Below, in pieces: positions 44,403-54,295 of a stretch of DNA of 64,000 nucleotides. This stretch comes from Rhynchopus sp. YZ270_cl-10 (lineage: Eukaryota; Euglenozoa; Diplonemea; Diplonemida; Diplonemidae), in NCBI GenBank assembly GCA_964035575.1, contig OZ037845.1:1488001-1552000 (forward strand), read 5' to 3'. Position 1 is the stretch's first letter; each line of letters opens with the position of its first letter. Below the pieces are notes generated by a model. That model searched no databases, was not told the DNA's origin, and saw only the letters and a program-made list of their open reading frames with translations. The position numbers and the translations under genes were made by a program.

Positions 44403-44839
44403 AAGGGAAAATAAATGTGTTTTTGTTTCTTTCGGCGGAACTCTGCAACCGATTAGGAAAATTATTATGTTTTGCAAAACGTATTCAATAATGTCTCATC
44501 TCTGCTGCTCTTCAGGAATGGGGCGCCGTTTGTGTTTTGTTGCGTTGGGCCTGTGATTTTGTTGATTTTAAAATAACGTTAGCATCGCTTTGAGGGTAAT
44601 GCCTTTAGCAAAGAAGAACAGAAAAGAACTTAAGGGGGCGGGGAGGGGAGTGGATGGATAAAGAGGAAACCAGCAAAAATATTCGGCTTCCCCTTTTTTT
44701 GTGTTGTACGGTGGGTCGTTACACGCTATCGACCGATAAAATGCCCTTGATGGGGATATTGCCACCTAAAATAAAAGACCTTTTTAGCGACGTTGTTACC
44801 ATAGTTGAGGGGGGTGCGTCGTTCTGTGCTGATATATCT
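44403..44839. other. spacer
   Basis: Nothing recognisable beyond AT-rich sequence and short open frames without gene character. Confidence 0.5.
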
Positions 44840-44998
44840 TTGGGCCATCTATGAACGGGGAGAGATTTTTTAGGTACACTGTCACGAGAGGACTGTTGTA
44901 TTTCAAGTCAACTTTTTTTTTCACTAGCTCTCAGTAAGCTCTCACAGGCTCTCAGAGCCTGTTGCGTTGTCTCACGGAGACGATCATAGATGGTCCAA
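44840..44998. mobile_element. 159-bp foldback element (short form)
   Basis: The ends TTGGGCCATCTATGA and TCATAGATGGTCCAA are inverted repeats. The body contains a few AGCTCTCA/CTCTCAC units and AACGGGGAGAGATTTTTT. In opposite orientation the same ends and inner borders occur at 53434-60042. Relative to that copy, this one carries an extra E-like hairpin at 44871. Confidence 0.65.
44871..44921 (+). repeat. E-like hairpin inserted in the foldback element
   Basis: AGGTACACTGTCACGAGAGG...TTGTATTTCAAGTCAAC followed by a T run. Stem GTC/GAC around ACGAGAG and an outer TACA/TGTA. The related foldback copy reads straight from the T run into ACTAGCTCTCAG, so about 50 nt were gained here or lost there. 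Confidence 0.5.
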
Positions 44999-45057
44999 TA
45001 TGCGCTTTTTACAAAAACTACATCTCTGATCTTCAAGGGCAGTCTGTGCGCACTTCC

Positions 45058-45112
45058 TAGCCTTTCAAAATAAGGTGCTTGGGGTGCAGAGCCTCTGGGT
45101 GATTGTCGATAC
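45058..45112 (+). ncRNA. R-family structured element, copy 3
   Basis: Starts TAGCCTTT and ends ATTGTCGATAC, 55 nt. Hairpins CCTT/AAGG and CAGA/TCTG occupy the places of those in copies 1 and 2. The outer CGAC strand is missing. Confidence 0.3.
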
Positions 45113-45371
45113 AAAAATGCTGTCATTTCCCTTTTTTTCCATGAAAGGTGATAATACAAACAGCGCTTCGCTTTTCTCAATGCATTTCATATGTTCATTT
45201 AAATGTGTCTGAGTCCTTTTGCGGGCTATACACATTCCCATTTTCACCCCCTTTTTTCCCTCCAGCCAGCTTGGTCTCAAAGAATCCGTCTGTTACGAGA
45301 CACAGGGAGACAGGCTTTCAAAAAACCCCCCCTTCGCCAAGCGTGTTCCCCGCATGACAACGATAGTGGAA

Positions 45372-46220
45372 ACATATGGGTCCGTCCGGAAACCCTCCTG
45401 GTAAGATTCATCCTTTTGGGGGTTTTTTGAGGTTTTTCTGCTCAAAACACCCAAACAACCCAATTTTTTGATACCCACCATACACCTACCACCCCAGAGG
45501 GCATATTTTGGGCATTTATTTTTGTTTATTTCCCCTCCCCCCCTTTTTACTTATATTTTTTTACGTATTTTTGGACATTTCATAAACGTGGCAATGACAG
45601 CAGTGAAGTTCACTTTTTTGTCGAGAAACACGGTAAGAATGGGTGCGACGCACACTTGGTGTCGTTTCGAACCATCTCTCTGATGATTCTTGTTGTCAGG
45701 AGATCCTTACCGTAGGGGTCATTGTCGGTGCCCTGCGCGAGCTTCCCCACACAGAGGCCTTTGTTATCTCATTCCCTCGTACTCATACGTATCAGTGCAC
45801 CCTTCTTTCCATCAATCTCTTTTCTTCTGTGTACTGCTACCCGAGCAACGGTCGTGTCATTTCAGCGTGTACTCTGACACGGAGGGAACCTTTATTTACT
45901 ATGGAGTCTCCACATCCAAGGTGACCCGCAAAGCAAAAGTCCCTGGCATTGACCCAGTAGATTTGACAGAGGTCAATGAAACCTTGTCAAGGCGGCATGG
46001 CAGGATTAAGAGAAAGAGAGAAGAGATCCAGAAGAACGACAATAAAAGGCTGAAAATCTGATTAAAAAAGCGAAAATACAGCCTCAGACCCCCCCAAAAA
46101 CCTATTTTCATATCAGAATATCACCTAGATGCACTTTTTGTGGGGGACATCATCAAAAAAACCCAAAAATACCCAAAAGGATGAATCTTACCAGAGGGGT
46201 TTCCGGACGAGTCCATATGT
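45372..46220. mobile_element. 849-bp terminal-inverted-repeat element carrying a gene
   Basis: About 60 bp at each end are inverted copies, starting ACATATGG and running through CGTCCGGAAACC and CTGGTAAGATTCATCCTTTT with few differences. A TA at the inner edge of the CATATG would be compatible with a TA target duplication, but the palindrome makes this ambiguous. The interior holds the three-exon gene at 45594-46061 and no recognisable transposase. Confidence 0.6.
45594..46061 (+). CDS. small three-exon gene, unrecognised
   Basis: Exons 45594-45632, 45700-45788 and 45866-46061, introns of 67 and 77 bp with GTAAGA...TTGTCAG and GTATCA...TTTCAG. The exons sum to 324 nt with no internal stop, giving 107 residues, which supports the model. 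The N-terminal part (MTAVKFTFLSRNTEILTVG) is strand-like and hydrophobic, followed by FVISFPRTHTVYSDTEG. The C-terminal third is strongly basic (RRHGRIKRKREE onward), fitting nucleic-acid binding or nuclear targeting. No family is recognised. It lies wholly inside an inverted-repeat element, so it may be cargo or an element gene. Confidence 0.5.
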
Positions 46221-46248
46221 ATGTAGGTTGCATTCATTTTCTCGTTCT

Positions 46249-46287
46249 TGACGTGTGAATAAGGCACGTTCAATCTTTCAAGTTTCT
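46249..46287 (+). repeat. E-family hairpin element, copy 10
   Basis: Stem ACGTGT (46251-46256) with GCACGT (46264-46269), six pairs with one G-U, loop GAATAAG, tail TCAATCTTTCAAG. Confidence 0.5.
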
Positions 46288-46740
46288 CTTCGTTTTCTTC
46301 GTTTTCTTCGTTTTTTTCTCTTCAAAGGTTGACCAGGAGAGATGGAAGGTGTTTTTCTTTTGTCACCTCATGAAATGAAGGAGAAAATAGAAACAAAGCA
46401 TTTTGAACACACTTTGCGGTTCTAGGGACGACCCGCGCTGCAGAGCCACTCCTCACCCAAACAGGTCGAGGTGTGTGCGTTTCACCACAACCTGTCTCCC
46501 ATGGGTTTTATCGTGCGATGAATGTTAAGTTTCTATTTTTTCTTTTAACCGCAGGGTAGCGCCATCTGCACCACAACAAACAACTTCCTCTTTTGCCCCC
46601 CCTCCCATTTGTTTGCACCACATTTTCCCCCCTCCTTCATATTCAGCACAGATACACCTCAGAATCGTTGCCTCAATAGGGGAACAACACAATCATTCTT
46701 TTGTCCCTTCTCCCATGCTACGGCATTTGTAAAAAGGATA

Positions 46741-46776
46741 CTGAAGCTTAGGTCAGGGATCATCTTCCAATTTGAT
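46741..46776 (+). repeat. E-family hairpin element, copy 11
   Basis: Stem CTGA (46741-46744) with TCAG (46753-46756), loop AGCTTAGG, tail GATCATCTTCCAA. It lies just 24 nt before the ATG of the zinc-ribbon gene, so it may be in that gene's 5' UTR. Confidence 0.45.
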
Positions 46777-46799
46777 TGCCACTTTTTGTCACCTTTCCT

Positions 46800-47222
46800 A
46801 TGCATAAAAAAAGCATTCCGATTTACCGGCGGACCGATTCCATTGGATGGGGGGTACGGCGAGGGAGTATTGACTGTAAAGACACGGCGCCTGTTGTGGC
46901 TGTAACGCGTACACAGGACTTGCAGTGCCATCTTTGCGACAGAGAGCTGCAGGCTGCGCAGGCGTTCTGTACGGGGTGCGGTACAAAGCGTGGCGATGTG
47001 CTCAAACGTGTCACCACCTGTGGACGATGCGGGCTTCCCCTCTCAGCAAACCATCTCTTCTGCACGTCCTGTGGAGTCTCTGTAGATGATGACACCTCCC
47101 GTGAGCAACTCTACGAAGCGGTCTTGACCTTCAAAACCGGCCAGAAACGCATCGCAAAACTCTGCCACTCAGAAACGCTGCAAGGAAGGAAAGAGACGGG
47201 GCGTTTTAAAAAAGTGGGGTGA
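46800..47222 (+). CDS. double zinc-ribbon protein
   Basis: 140 residues. Two zinc-ribbon modules of the double-zinc-ribbon type: CHLC...FCTGCG and CGRCG...FCTSCG, each giving four cysteines in CxxC pairs. A basic C-terminus (GRKETGRFKKVG) follows a helical stretch. Such modules usually mediate protein or nucleic-acid contacts as parts of larger proteins. Here they form nearly the whole chain, so further exons may exist. The ATG at 46800 is the first in frame; the frame is open to 46776 without an ATG. Confidence 0.65.
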   Translation: MHKKSIPIYRRTDSIGWGVRRGSIDCKDTAPVVAVTRTQDLQCHLCDRELQAAQAFCTGCGTKRGDVLKRVTTCGRCGLPLSANHLFCTSCGVSVDDDTSREQLYEAVLTFKTGQKRIAKLCHSETLQGRKETGRFKKVG

Positions 47223-47275
47223 AAAGGGGGGAAGGGTGGCTGGGTGGGGGGTGGGGGAGGTTTTGATAGGTTGTG

Positions 47276-47306
<31 letters not shown>

Positions 47307-47517
47307 TTGTAGGGCGGCAAGAGTACGGCTTCCGTCGACTTTGCTAGACAAGTGTATTTCATTCAAAAACGTCAAGAAGAAGAAAAAGAAGAATCGGCCA
47401 CAAAATTTTGTTTGCGGTATTAGGCATTTTGATCCACCCCGCGCATTCATTGTTATGTATTTCTGTTAAGGCGTTTGGTCCTCCAACTGTACACATTGTG
47501 CGTTGCGGTTTTCCGCA
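47223..47517. other. short spacer with GT and T repeats
   Basis: (GT)n at 47273-47290 followed by a T run to about 47308; no gene. Confidence 0.6.
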
Positions 47518-50409
47518 ATGCTTTTTTCAAAAATGTCGTCGAGTCTCTCATCCATAGAGCCCCAGGTCGCTCCTTCGCCACAGAACTTTCTTTTCGTGGC
47601 ATCTGTGCTGCTCTCACTGTACTCGGCAATAGCGACTGTAGCAGCGCTGGCGATGCAGGACAGTGTCGAGATGTGGGTGTGGTTTGCATCGTTCCTGCCC
47701 ATAAGTTTGTTTTTTGCAGTGTCGTCGTTCGTGCTGCACCGTCACAAACGCAATGCACGTATCATGCATGCGTGGCTGCTGACAACAAGCATGCTGGTGC
47801 TGTATGCAGACCACATATCGAACCATCTCTACGAGGTGTGGCTGCTAAACCTTATGGTCGTTGTGCTTGCCGTCATTGTGGGGGATGCGGCCGTGCTTGG
47901 TGTTGTGTGTGCGGTGCTTGTGGTGAGCATCACTGTTACGACGGTGTGCGAGGTGTCGTCGTGCGAGGAGTTCGACTTCTTTGCCTCTTCGCAGGAGTAC
48001 CACGTGCAGTGGAATGTGGGCTGGCCGTTGTTGGTCACACGCCTTTTGTTTTCTGTGCTGCTTGTCGTGACTGTGCGGCGTGTGACGGCCCTGCGTGCGT
48101 CTTCCGAGCAGTCGACCAACATTGCCATGGAAGTTGTTGACCTGCTCGTGAGCCATGACATAGACGGTGCATACGCAAAGCTTTCTGGGGAGGAGGGTGT
48201 GCATGTATCGTCACTGTACAAGCTCATAAGGACACTGCAGCCCGTTTCTACGGAGGCAAGTCTTTTTGTGCAGGTGACCGATACGGTACACCAGGACGAC
48301 TTTTCCACCGCACCGCGCACCGGCACGCTGCGACCCAAGACCAGTTGGGTGGCGGGCTTGGGGATCGACGTAGGATCACTCTCGCGATCCGCACGTTCCG
48401 CTGGGCCTGATAACTCGTTGTCGATGGACGTCGGGTATGTCATATGCTTGATGTTTTGTTCACCACTACCACATCACATCACATCACATCGCAGGGAGGA
48501 GACCGAGTTGACAGTGGAGCTTCCCCGCCTGAAGACGAGCAGAGCCACCGTGCTCCTCATCGATCTCACGACAAACGGCAACCACACGAATGAGTCCGTC
48601 CATGTGATGCGTGGTGTGGTGACCCAGGCGTGTGCAGCGTTGGCCCGGCATTCGGGTGATGTGGTGGAGATACGTGCGAACCAGGTGCTAGCGTCGTGGA
48701 ATGTGATGAAAGCAACTGCGACCCACGCAAAGTCAGCGTGCCTAGCGGCGCGTGTGTTGATGGATGTGCTCAACGGACACGAGTTTCACTGGTGGTCCAT
48801 CACACTTTCCAGCGGGCTTGTGGACAGCTTCGCAACAGGTCCGCTGAATGCGCAGGTGATCTCAGGGATGCCTGTGGAACAGGTGCGGTCCATGTCGCCG
48901 TTGTCACTGACGATGTGCTGCCCAATCCTTGTGAGCCAAATAACGAAAGGGTTGGTGGGTGACGAGTTTTTGTTCCGTGCTATTGACGTTATATCGTATG
49001 CACCTCCAAGCTCACTGACCCAAGTTGGGGACAACGCGAACAGTGTGCTGACGGTGTACTCGCTGACAGTGGGGATGTCAGCACGGGATGTGGCGCTTTT
49101 CAACCAAGGATTCTCCCACTTCTGCAGTGGGCGATACACTGATGCACTTAACGTCTTCAAGCGTTTTGCAGAGAGTGTCCCGCACGATCTGCAGGCCAAG
49201 CGTATCGTAGCAATGGCAGAAGGGGTGTTGGATGAAAGCCTGTGTTTGCCGAATCCCTACATGAGGGAAATGCTAGAGTGGGAGAACTACGAGAACAAAG
49301 CAGTGTTTGGAGAGAGCAAATGGAGAGAGACACCAGCGCAGGAGGTTGGTCTACCGAAGCTGCAGTCAGTTCTTAGGGCCGATAAGGTTGAACGGCAGAT
49401 ACGTGCCATCTCTACCCCTCAGTCGCCAGCTCCTTCGGACAGCTCTGATTCAGAAGACTCATCGTGTATGCTTCCTCTGGTGCTGCGGGATCAGCGCGCT
49501 GCTCTCTACTTCAGATCCGACAAAGTACTCGGTGTGGGTGCACACGGGTCGGTGTGGCAGGGCATGTGTTCAAATGGCACACTGTCCGCACTGAAGTACA
49601 TACCTATCCCGAAGCAGCAAAACAGAACAACCCTGCCGAAGTGTGATGTACCATCAGCAGCCTCGTCGCTGTCCAGCTCAACTGCAACAAGGCACATCGC
49701 CCTGACTGTTCCATCTCCACGGGAGGGGGCTGCGCGCGCAATGCCCCCTCCGTCGCCACGTCGTGAGGAGACGAATAAGATTGTGCAGGAGATCATGATG
49801 CTGAGCCAGCTGGAGCACGAGAACATCGTCTCCTACCTCGGGTACTGCATGTCGTCGACGCACGTCACCATCTGCATGGAGTGTGCGAACAGCGGGTCTC
49901 TGGCGCAGATTGCGACGCAGTTCCGCGAACTGCCTGACAGTGCCGTGGCACGCTTCACACGCGACATCACCAACGGCTTGGTGTATCTCCACATGAAATA
50001 CGTTGTGCATGGTGACCTTAAGCCTGGGAACGTGCTCCTCCTCAGCGATGGCACCTGCAAACTCACTGATTTCGGGACAGCACGCATCGGGCTGAAGACT
50101 TCTGAATGCCTGGGCACACCAACGTACATGAGCTACGAGGCAGCGATGGGTGTGATCACGCCTGAGAACGACCTGTGGGCTCTGGGTGTGACGATTGCGG
50201 AGCTGCTGGAGGGGTGCCTTCCGTTCCCACAGGAGCTGCGTGGACTCTCGCAGATGCAGTTCTTAAGAAAGGTGCAGAAGGGCGAGGCGATACCAATTAC
50301 GTCAAAGCTGGACACCGCCTCGGCTGACTTTGTGCGGCAGTGCCTTCATCGTGACACGGATGCGAGGCCGAAAGCCAACACAATGTTGCTACACGCGTTC
50401 TTGCTTTGA
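47518..50409 (+). CDS. multi-pass membrane protein with cyclase-like domain and MAP3K-like kinase
   Basis: Proposed exons 47518-48434 and 48495-50409, 943 residues. The 60-bp intron (GTATGT...ATCGCAG) is a multiple of three with no stop, so retention would add 20 residues. Order: about five or six membrane segments (20-200); a class III nucleotide-cyclase-like domain (about 320-470: VLLIDLTT, HAKSACLAARVL, LSSGLVDSFATG, VISGMPVEQVRSM) whose usual GD metal site reads RANQ, so probably inactive; a TPR-like helix pair (about 504-540); then a Ser/Thr kinase. Kinase residues: GVGAHGSV (652), ALKYI, HGDLKPGN (811-818), DFG (831-833), GTPTYMSYEA. The kinase looks active and MAP3K/STE11-like. A membrane sensor feeding a kinase is inferred. 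Confidence 0.85.
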   Translation: MLFSKMSSSLSSIEPQVAPSPQNFLFVASVLLSLYSAIATVAALAMQDSVEMWVWFASFLPISLFFAVSSFVLHRHKRNARIMHAWLLTTSMLVLYADHISNHLYEVWLLNLMVVVLAVIVGDAAVLGVVCAVLVVSITVTTVCEVSSCEEFDFFASSQEYHVQWNVGWPLLVTRLLFSVLLVVTVRRVTALRASSEQSTNIAMEVVDLLVSHDIDGAYAKLSGEEGVHVSSLYKLIRTLQPVSTEASLFVQVTDTVHQDDFSTAPRTGTLRPKTSWVAGLGIDVGSLSRSARSAGPDNSLSMDVGYVICLMFCSPLPHHITSHRREETELTVELPRLKTSRATVLLIDLTTNGNHTNESVHVMRGVVTQACAALARHSGDVVEIRANQVLASWNVMKATATHAKSACLAARVLMDVLNGHEFHWWSITLSSGLVDSFATGPLNAQVISGMPVEQVRSMSPLSLTMCCPILVSQITKGLVGDEFLFRAIDVISYAPPSSLTQVGDNANSVLTVYSLTVGMSARDVALFNQGFSHFCSGRYTDALNVFKRFAESVPHDLQAKRIVAMAEGVLDESLCLPNPYMREMLEWENYENKAVFGESKWRETPAQEVGLPKLQSVLRADKVERQIRAISTPQSPAPSDSSDSEDSSCMLPLVLRDQRAALYFRSDKVLGVGAHGSVWQGMCSNGTLSALKYIPIPKQQNRTTLPKCDVPSAASSLSSSTATRHIALTVPSPREGAARAMPPPSPRREETNKIVQEIMMLSQLEHENIVSYLGYCMSSTHVTICMECANSGSLAQIATQFRELPDSAVARFTRDITNGLVYLHMKYVVHGDLKPGNVLLLSDGTCKLTDFGTARIGLKTSECLGTPTYMSYEAAMGVITPENDLWALGVTIAELLEGCLPFPQELRGLSQMQFLRKVQKGEAIPITSKLDTASADFVRQCLHRDTDARPKANTMLLHAFLL

Positions 50410-50816
50410 TATGCGTACACAACTAAGGAGGGTGACTCCGTCTTGCTGTGGAGCTGAATAGCAGCAGAGAAGTGAAGCGTGTGCACGTGAGTGAGAGGTA
50501 CATTCATCTTAAAAGTTTTCTTCATTCCCGGCGGAGAACTACTAAGTTCATAAAATTTCAAGAAAGCTTTTTTCAAAAAGGTACACCCCCGTTTATTTTG
50601 CGATGTTTACTGACTTTAAAAACAGCTTCAGTAGAAGGTACAAAATCGGTTTTACGACATTCACCCAATAAAGGGAAATTACTGACGATGTCCACCCTTT
50701 TGAATACTGTATAATTCTTCCAGAAACAGGGTTACTGTTAGAAACCAATATGCCGAAAAGTTTTGATTTGCGCGGAAACAATTGCCATTTTCCTTTCACA
50801 TTTTTTGCAAAATAAA
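50410..50816. other. spacer after the kinase gene
   Basis: Contains an E-family hairpin 70 nt after the stop; otherwise nothing recognised. Confidence 0.5.
50478..50520 (+). repeat. E-family hairpin element, copy 12
   Basis: Stem TGTGC (50480-50484) with GTACA (50498-50502), one G-U pair, a 13-nt loop ending GAGAG, tail TTCATCTTAAAAG. Confidence 0.5.
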
Positions 50817-51159
50817 TCATGGTATACATAATATCTTAAAAAGATATGGGGATTTTCCCAAAAACCCCAGCGTCTTATCTTGGGGAATATTTTATCTGTA
50901 CTTGTCATACAAGTATAACGGCCGTCACGACGGGGAAAAATTTTTTTTTTGTCGGGGATGGTGTGACCTATACAGGGGTAGTGGTATACCTTAGAAGGAC
51001 CTTTTTTACACCTTTTTTTTGGGGGGTGCTAAAATTATTGGCTCGCGAAAAAAACCCACCCAAACACTAAGATCTTAATTTTTTGGGGGGAAACCCTAAG
51101 ATCGTAAAAAACAGGGGTTTTTCTTCCATATCTTAGTTAAGATCTTATGTATACCATGA
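50817..51159. mobile_element. 343-bp inverted-repeat element
   Basis: The ends TCATGGTATACATAA and TTATGTATACCATGA are perfect inverted repeats that continue imperfectly for about 45 bp (AAGATATGG, AAAACCCC). Non-coding, with a G/C-homopolymer-rich middle. Confidence 0.6.
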
Positions 51160-51240
51160 CATATTAAATAGAAAAAACATGGGTGTCATGTACAAAGTAC
51201 GTTTCCACTTTTTTTTCATGTACTTCACGTACTTGATAGT

Positions 51241-51318
51241 TTCTTCTTCTTCTTCTTCTTCTTCTTCTTCTTCTTCTTCTTCTTCTTCTTCTTCTTCTTC
51301 TTCTTCTTCTTCTTCTTC
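51241..51318 (+). repeat. (TTC)26 microsatellite
   Basis: About 26 uninterrupted TTC units followed by T-rich sequence. Confidence 0.95.
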
Positions 51319-53433
51319 CTTTTTTTGTTTTGTTTTTTTTTTACCTTTATCTCGGGGTCGGGCGAGGGGTCCCCAAAAGTGCCCAAAAATCCTCTCTTTT
51401 TTTTTTTTTTTCCCCTCCCAAAAAAAGATTTAGTTGATTTCAACTAATTGCGAACCGCACGATAACCCCCTGAACTGACAGTCAGGGAGGTCGGGAGTCC
51501 CCCAAAATTTTTTTTTAGCGATTTAGCGGTTTTGGGCTCCCGAGCTTTTTCACCCTTAAAAAGGGTCACTGGCACCCAAAGGCTCCTGGCGAAGCCACGG
51601 TACGCAACATTTCTAAAAAATGTTGACATAAAATGGCACTTTCGTTGGTAATTATCGTCAGTTCTGTAAATTTTACTTCCATATTTGCTAAACGAAAGTT
51701 TTTGGCGAAGCCACGGTACGCAACATTTCAAAAATATGCGCTTACAATTGAACATTTTTACAGCCAAACTATGCCATGGGAAGGGTGGGTTGCAAGCTTG
51801 CGCCGCAGGCGCACGGTACGCTACTTTTTTTTCTTTCTTGTATCTCTGGTGCGCGGAGGGCGGGGCCACCCCCCCTGTAGCATACCTTCGCAAATTGACC
51901 CTGATTTTGGGGTGGCGCTACGCGCTACGTCCCTTTTTGCGAATAGGGGTCGTGAGCCTTTTGTACAGGGAATGTTACACCCGTGTGGAGAATGTGGCCA
52001 AAAGTGCTGTTATTTGCATTTTCGGATCACTGATCTTTCCACCGTGGGGTCAATTTCGAAAATTGGACAAGTTCTTGGCACATTAAATTTCGTCAAATTT
52101 GGCCGCATGAACGTACGTACGCTATGTACGCTACGTCATGTAAGTTACGTACGCTACGTTATGTACGCTACGTCGTGTACGTTATGTGCGCTACGTACGC
52201 TATGTATGCTATGTACGCTACGTCATGTACGTTACGTATGCTACGTCATGTACGCTACGTACGCCACGTTATGTGCGCTACGTACACTATGTATGCTATG
52301 TACGCTACGTTATGTGCGCTACGTCATGTACGTTACGTACGCTATGTACGCTACGTCATGTGCGCTACGTACGCTATGTGCGCTACGTACGTTACGTTAC
52401 CGTTACGTTACGCTACGTACGCTACGTTATGCACGCTACCTTATCTCCCCCCCGCTACGTCCCCCCCGCTACGCGCTACGCGCTACGTCATAAATTTGCG
52501 AAGGTATGCCCTCAGGTAAAAAAGAGGTAAATTCGGGCATTATAAGCGGTTCCGACCCTCATGAATACGTCTGGGACCCTCCCAGGACCCCTAAAAGCTG
52601 CAAAAACCATACATTTCCACCCCGGGACCCCAGAAGATGTGGACTGAAGTGTTTTTCGGGTGTTTAGAAGGAGTTTTGTCTGATTGGAGAAATTTCTTGG
52701 CAAGTGTAAAATTTTAGCCCCCAAGCGTGACGCAAACGTGACGCAGTTTTTGGGCTTTTTTTCACAAAAAATCGATTTTTTTTAGACAAGAAATGCTCTG
52801 TGAAGGTCGTCAGGTGGTTTATTGGGATATATGGGTGATCCCCAGGGCGATTTGCGGCCAGGCACGCCCATTTTAGTGGATTTCTTCACCGAAATTTCAA
52901 AAAAATGGGTTTTGGACAGCAAAACGCCCTTGGTGGAACCCCCTACACCCCCCCTGGACACGTCTGAAAAACCCCCAAGGGCCCCCCCGCCACAAAAAAA
53001 TCTCTGGCCCAAACCGCTAAACCGGCATTTAGCGGTTCCAAAACCGTACCACCCGACCCCCCTGGACAACTGCCTTGCAAAGGTTGTAGGGGAGGAAATG
53101 AAAACGTATCTGAGTGTGCCCGAATTTTTGGTGTGAACGATGTAAACACGACACAACTCATCCACGGAAAAGTTTTTGATGTTGTCACCACACACTCCAC
53201 AAAAAGCCGGTGCGATCAACGAAAAATTCTTTTATTTTTCCCGCGTCAAGTACTTTTTCCCCATCTAGTACTTTCTTTATTTCAAGGAGTACTTGACGGG
53301 ATAAGTACTTTTTGTTGTCTCAAATACTTTTGACCCACAGAAAAAAAAAGGAAACGTACTTGATTTATGCCAAGTACTTTCCCTCCCTCATCCCTTTTTT
53401 TTTTTGTTCAGTTGTATTGTGTTTTATTTATAG
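51319..53433. other. repeat-rich region without genes
   Basis: Contains GCGAAGCCACGGTACGCAAC twice (about 51592 and 51704), GCGCCGCAGGCGCACGGT (51801), an inverted pair GCATACCTTCGCAAATT (51880-51896 and 52493-52509) around a tandem array, and a GGGGTCA...GGACAAGTTCTTGG segment (about 52048) that is related in reverse to the element at 62267. Open frames here are repeat artefacts. Confidence 0.55.
52109..52489. repeat. degenerate TACGCTACGT short tandem array
   Basis: About 380 bp of irregular GTACGCTACGT, GTACGTTACG and CTATGTACG units. Methylatable CpG and TpG variants alternate, suggesting decay of CpG sites. Confidence 0.8.
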
Positions 53434-53469
53434 TTGGGTGATCTATGATCGTCTCCGTGGGACACGTAA

Positions 53470-53725
53470 CAGGCTGTGAGACCTTGTGAGAGCTTGTGAG
53501 AGCCTGTGAGAGCTTGTGAGACCTTGTGAGAGCTAGTGAGAGTTAGTGAGAGCTAGTGAGAGCTAGTGAGAGCTAGTGAGAGCTAGTGAGAGCTAGTGAG
53601 AGCTAGTGAGAGCTAGTGAGAGCTAGTGAGAGCTAGTGAGAGCTAGTGGGAGCTGTGAGAGCTTACTGGGAGTTAGTGAGAGTTAGTGGGAGCTAGTGGG
53701 AGCTGTGAGAGCTTACTGAGAGCTG
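53470..53725 (+). repeat. GTGAGAGCTA minisatellite
   Basis: A 10-bp unit with variants (GTGAGAGCCT, GTGAGACCTT) at the left end and homogeneous GTGAGAGCTA units in the middle. Confidence 0.9.
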
Positions 53726-53738
53726 ATGACCTACAGTA

Positions 53739-54140
53739 CACAGTATACACAGTATACACAGTATACACAGTATACACAGTATACACAGTATACACAGTAT
53801 ACACAGTATACACAGTATACACAGTATACACAGTATACACAGTATACACAGTATACACAGTATACACAGTATACACAGTATACACAGTATACACAGTATA
53901 CACAGTATACACAGTATACACAGTATACACAGTATACACAGTATACACAGTATACACAGTATACACAGTATACAGTATACACAGTATACAGTATACACAG
54001 TATACACAGTATACACAGTATACATAGTATACACAGTATACACAGTATACACAGTATACACAGTATACACAGTATACAGTATACACAGTATACACAGTAT
54101 ACACAGTATACACAGTATACACAGTATACACAGTATATAC
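53739..54140 (+). repeat. TATACACAG minisatellite
   Basis: About 44 copies of a 9-bp unit with few changes, including a couple of shortened units. All reading frames are open, which produces spurious Tyr/Thr/Cys-rich frames. Confidence 0.95.
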
Positions 54141-54295
54141 ACAATACAAACGCCAGGTGGTCTGAAGAGTGATCTGACCACATTGTCCCAGTATAACATA
54201 CGCCCAATAAATCCATTGAAGAAGGAATATTTCACGTTTGACCACCACAGAATACATGTTGCCAGCCACACCACACCACTAACAAAAAACCCCTC

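Noticed and set aside
45372-46220. Full transposase-coding element
   Set aside because: The only gene inside is 107 residues without a catalytic DDE/D pattern.
52124-52530. Open frames rich in Arg/Tyr/Val/Cys
   Set aside because: Products of the TACG short tandem array, with no start context or domain.
53673-54269. Open frames of 110-200 residues made of Tyr/Thr/Cys/Leu repeats
   Set aside because: They are translations of the TATACACAG satellite; a 9-bp unit without stops is open in several frames by construction.
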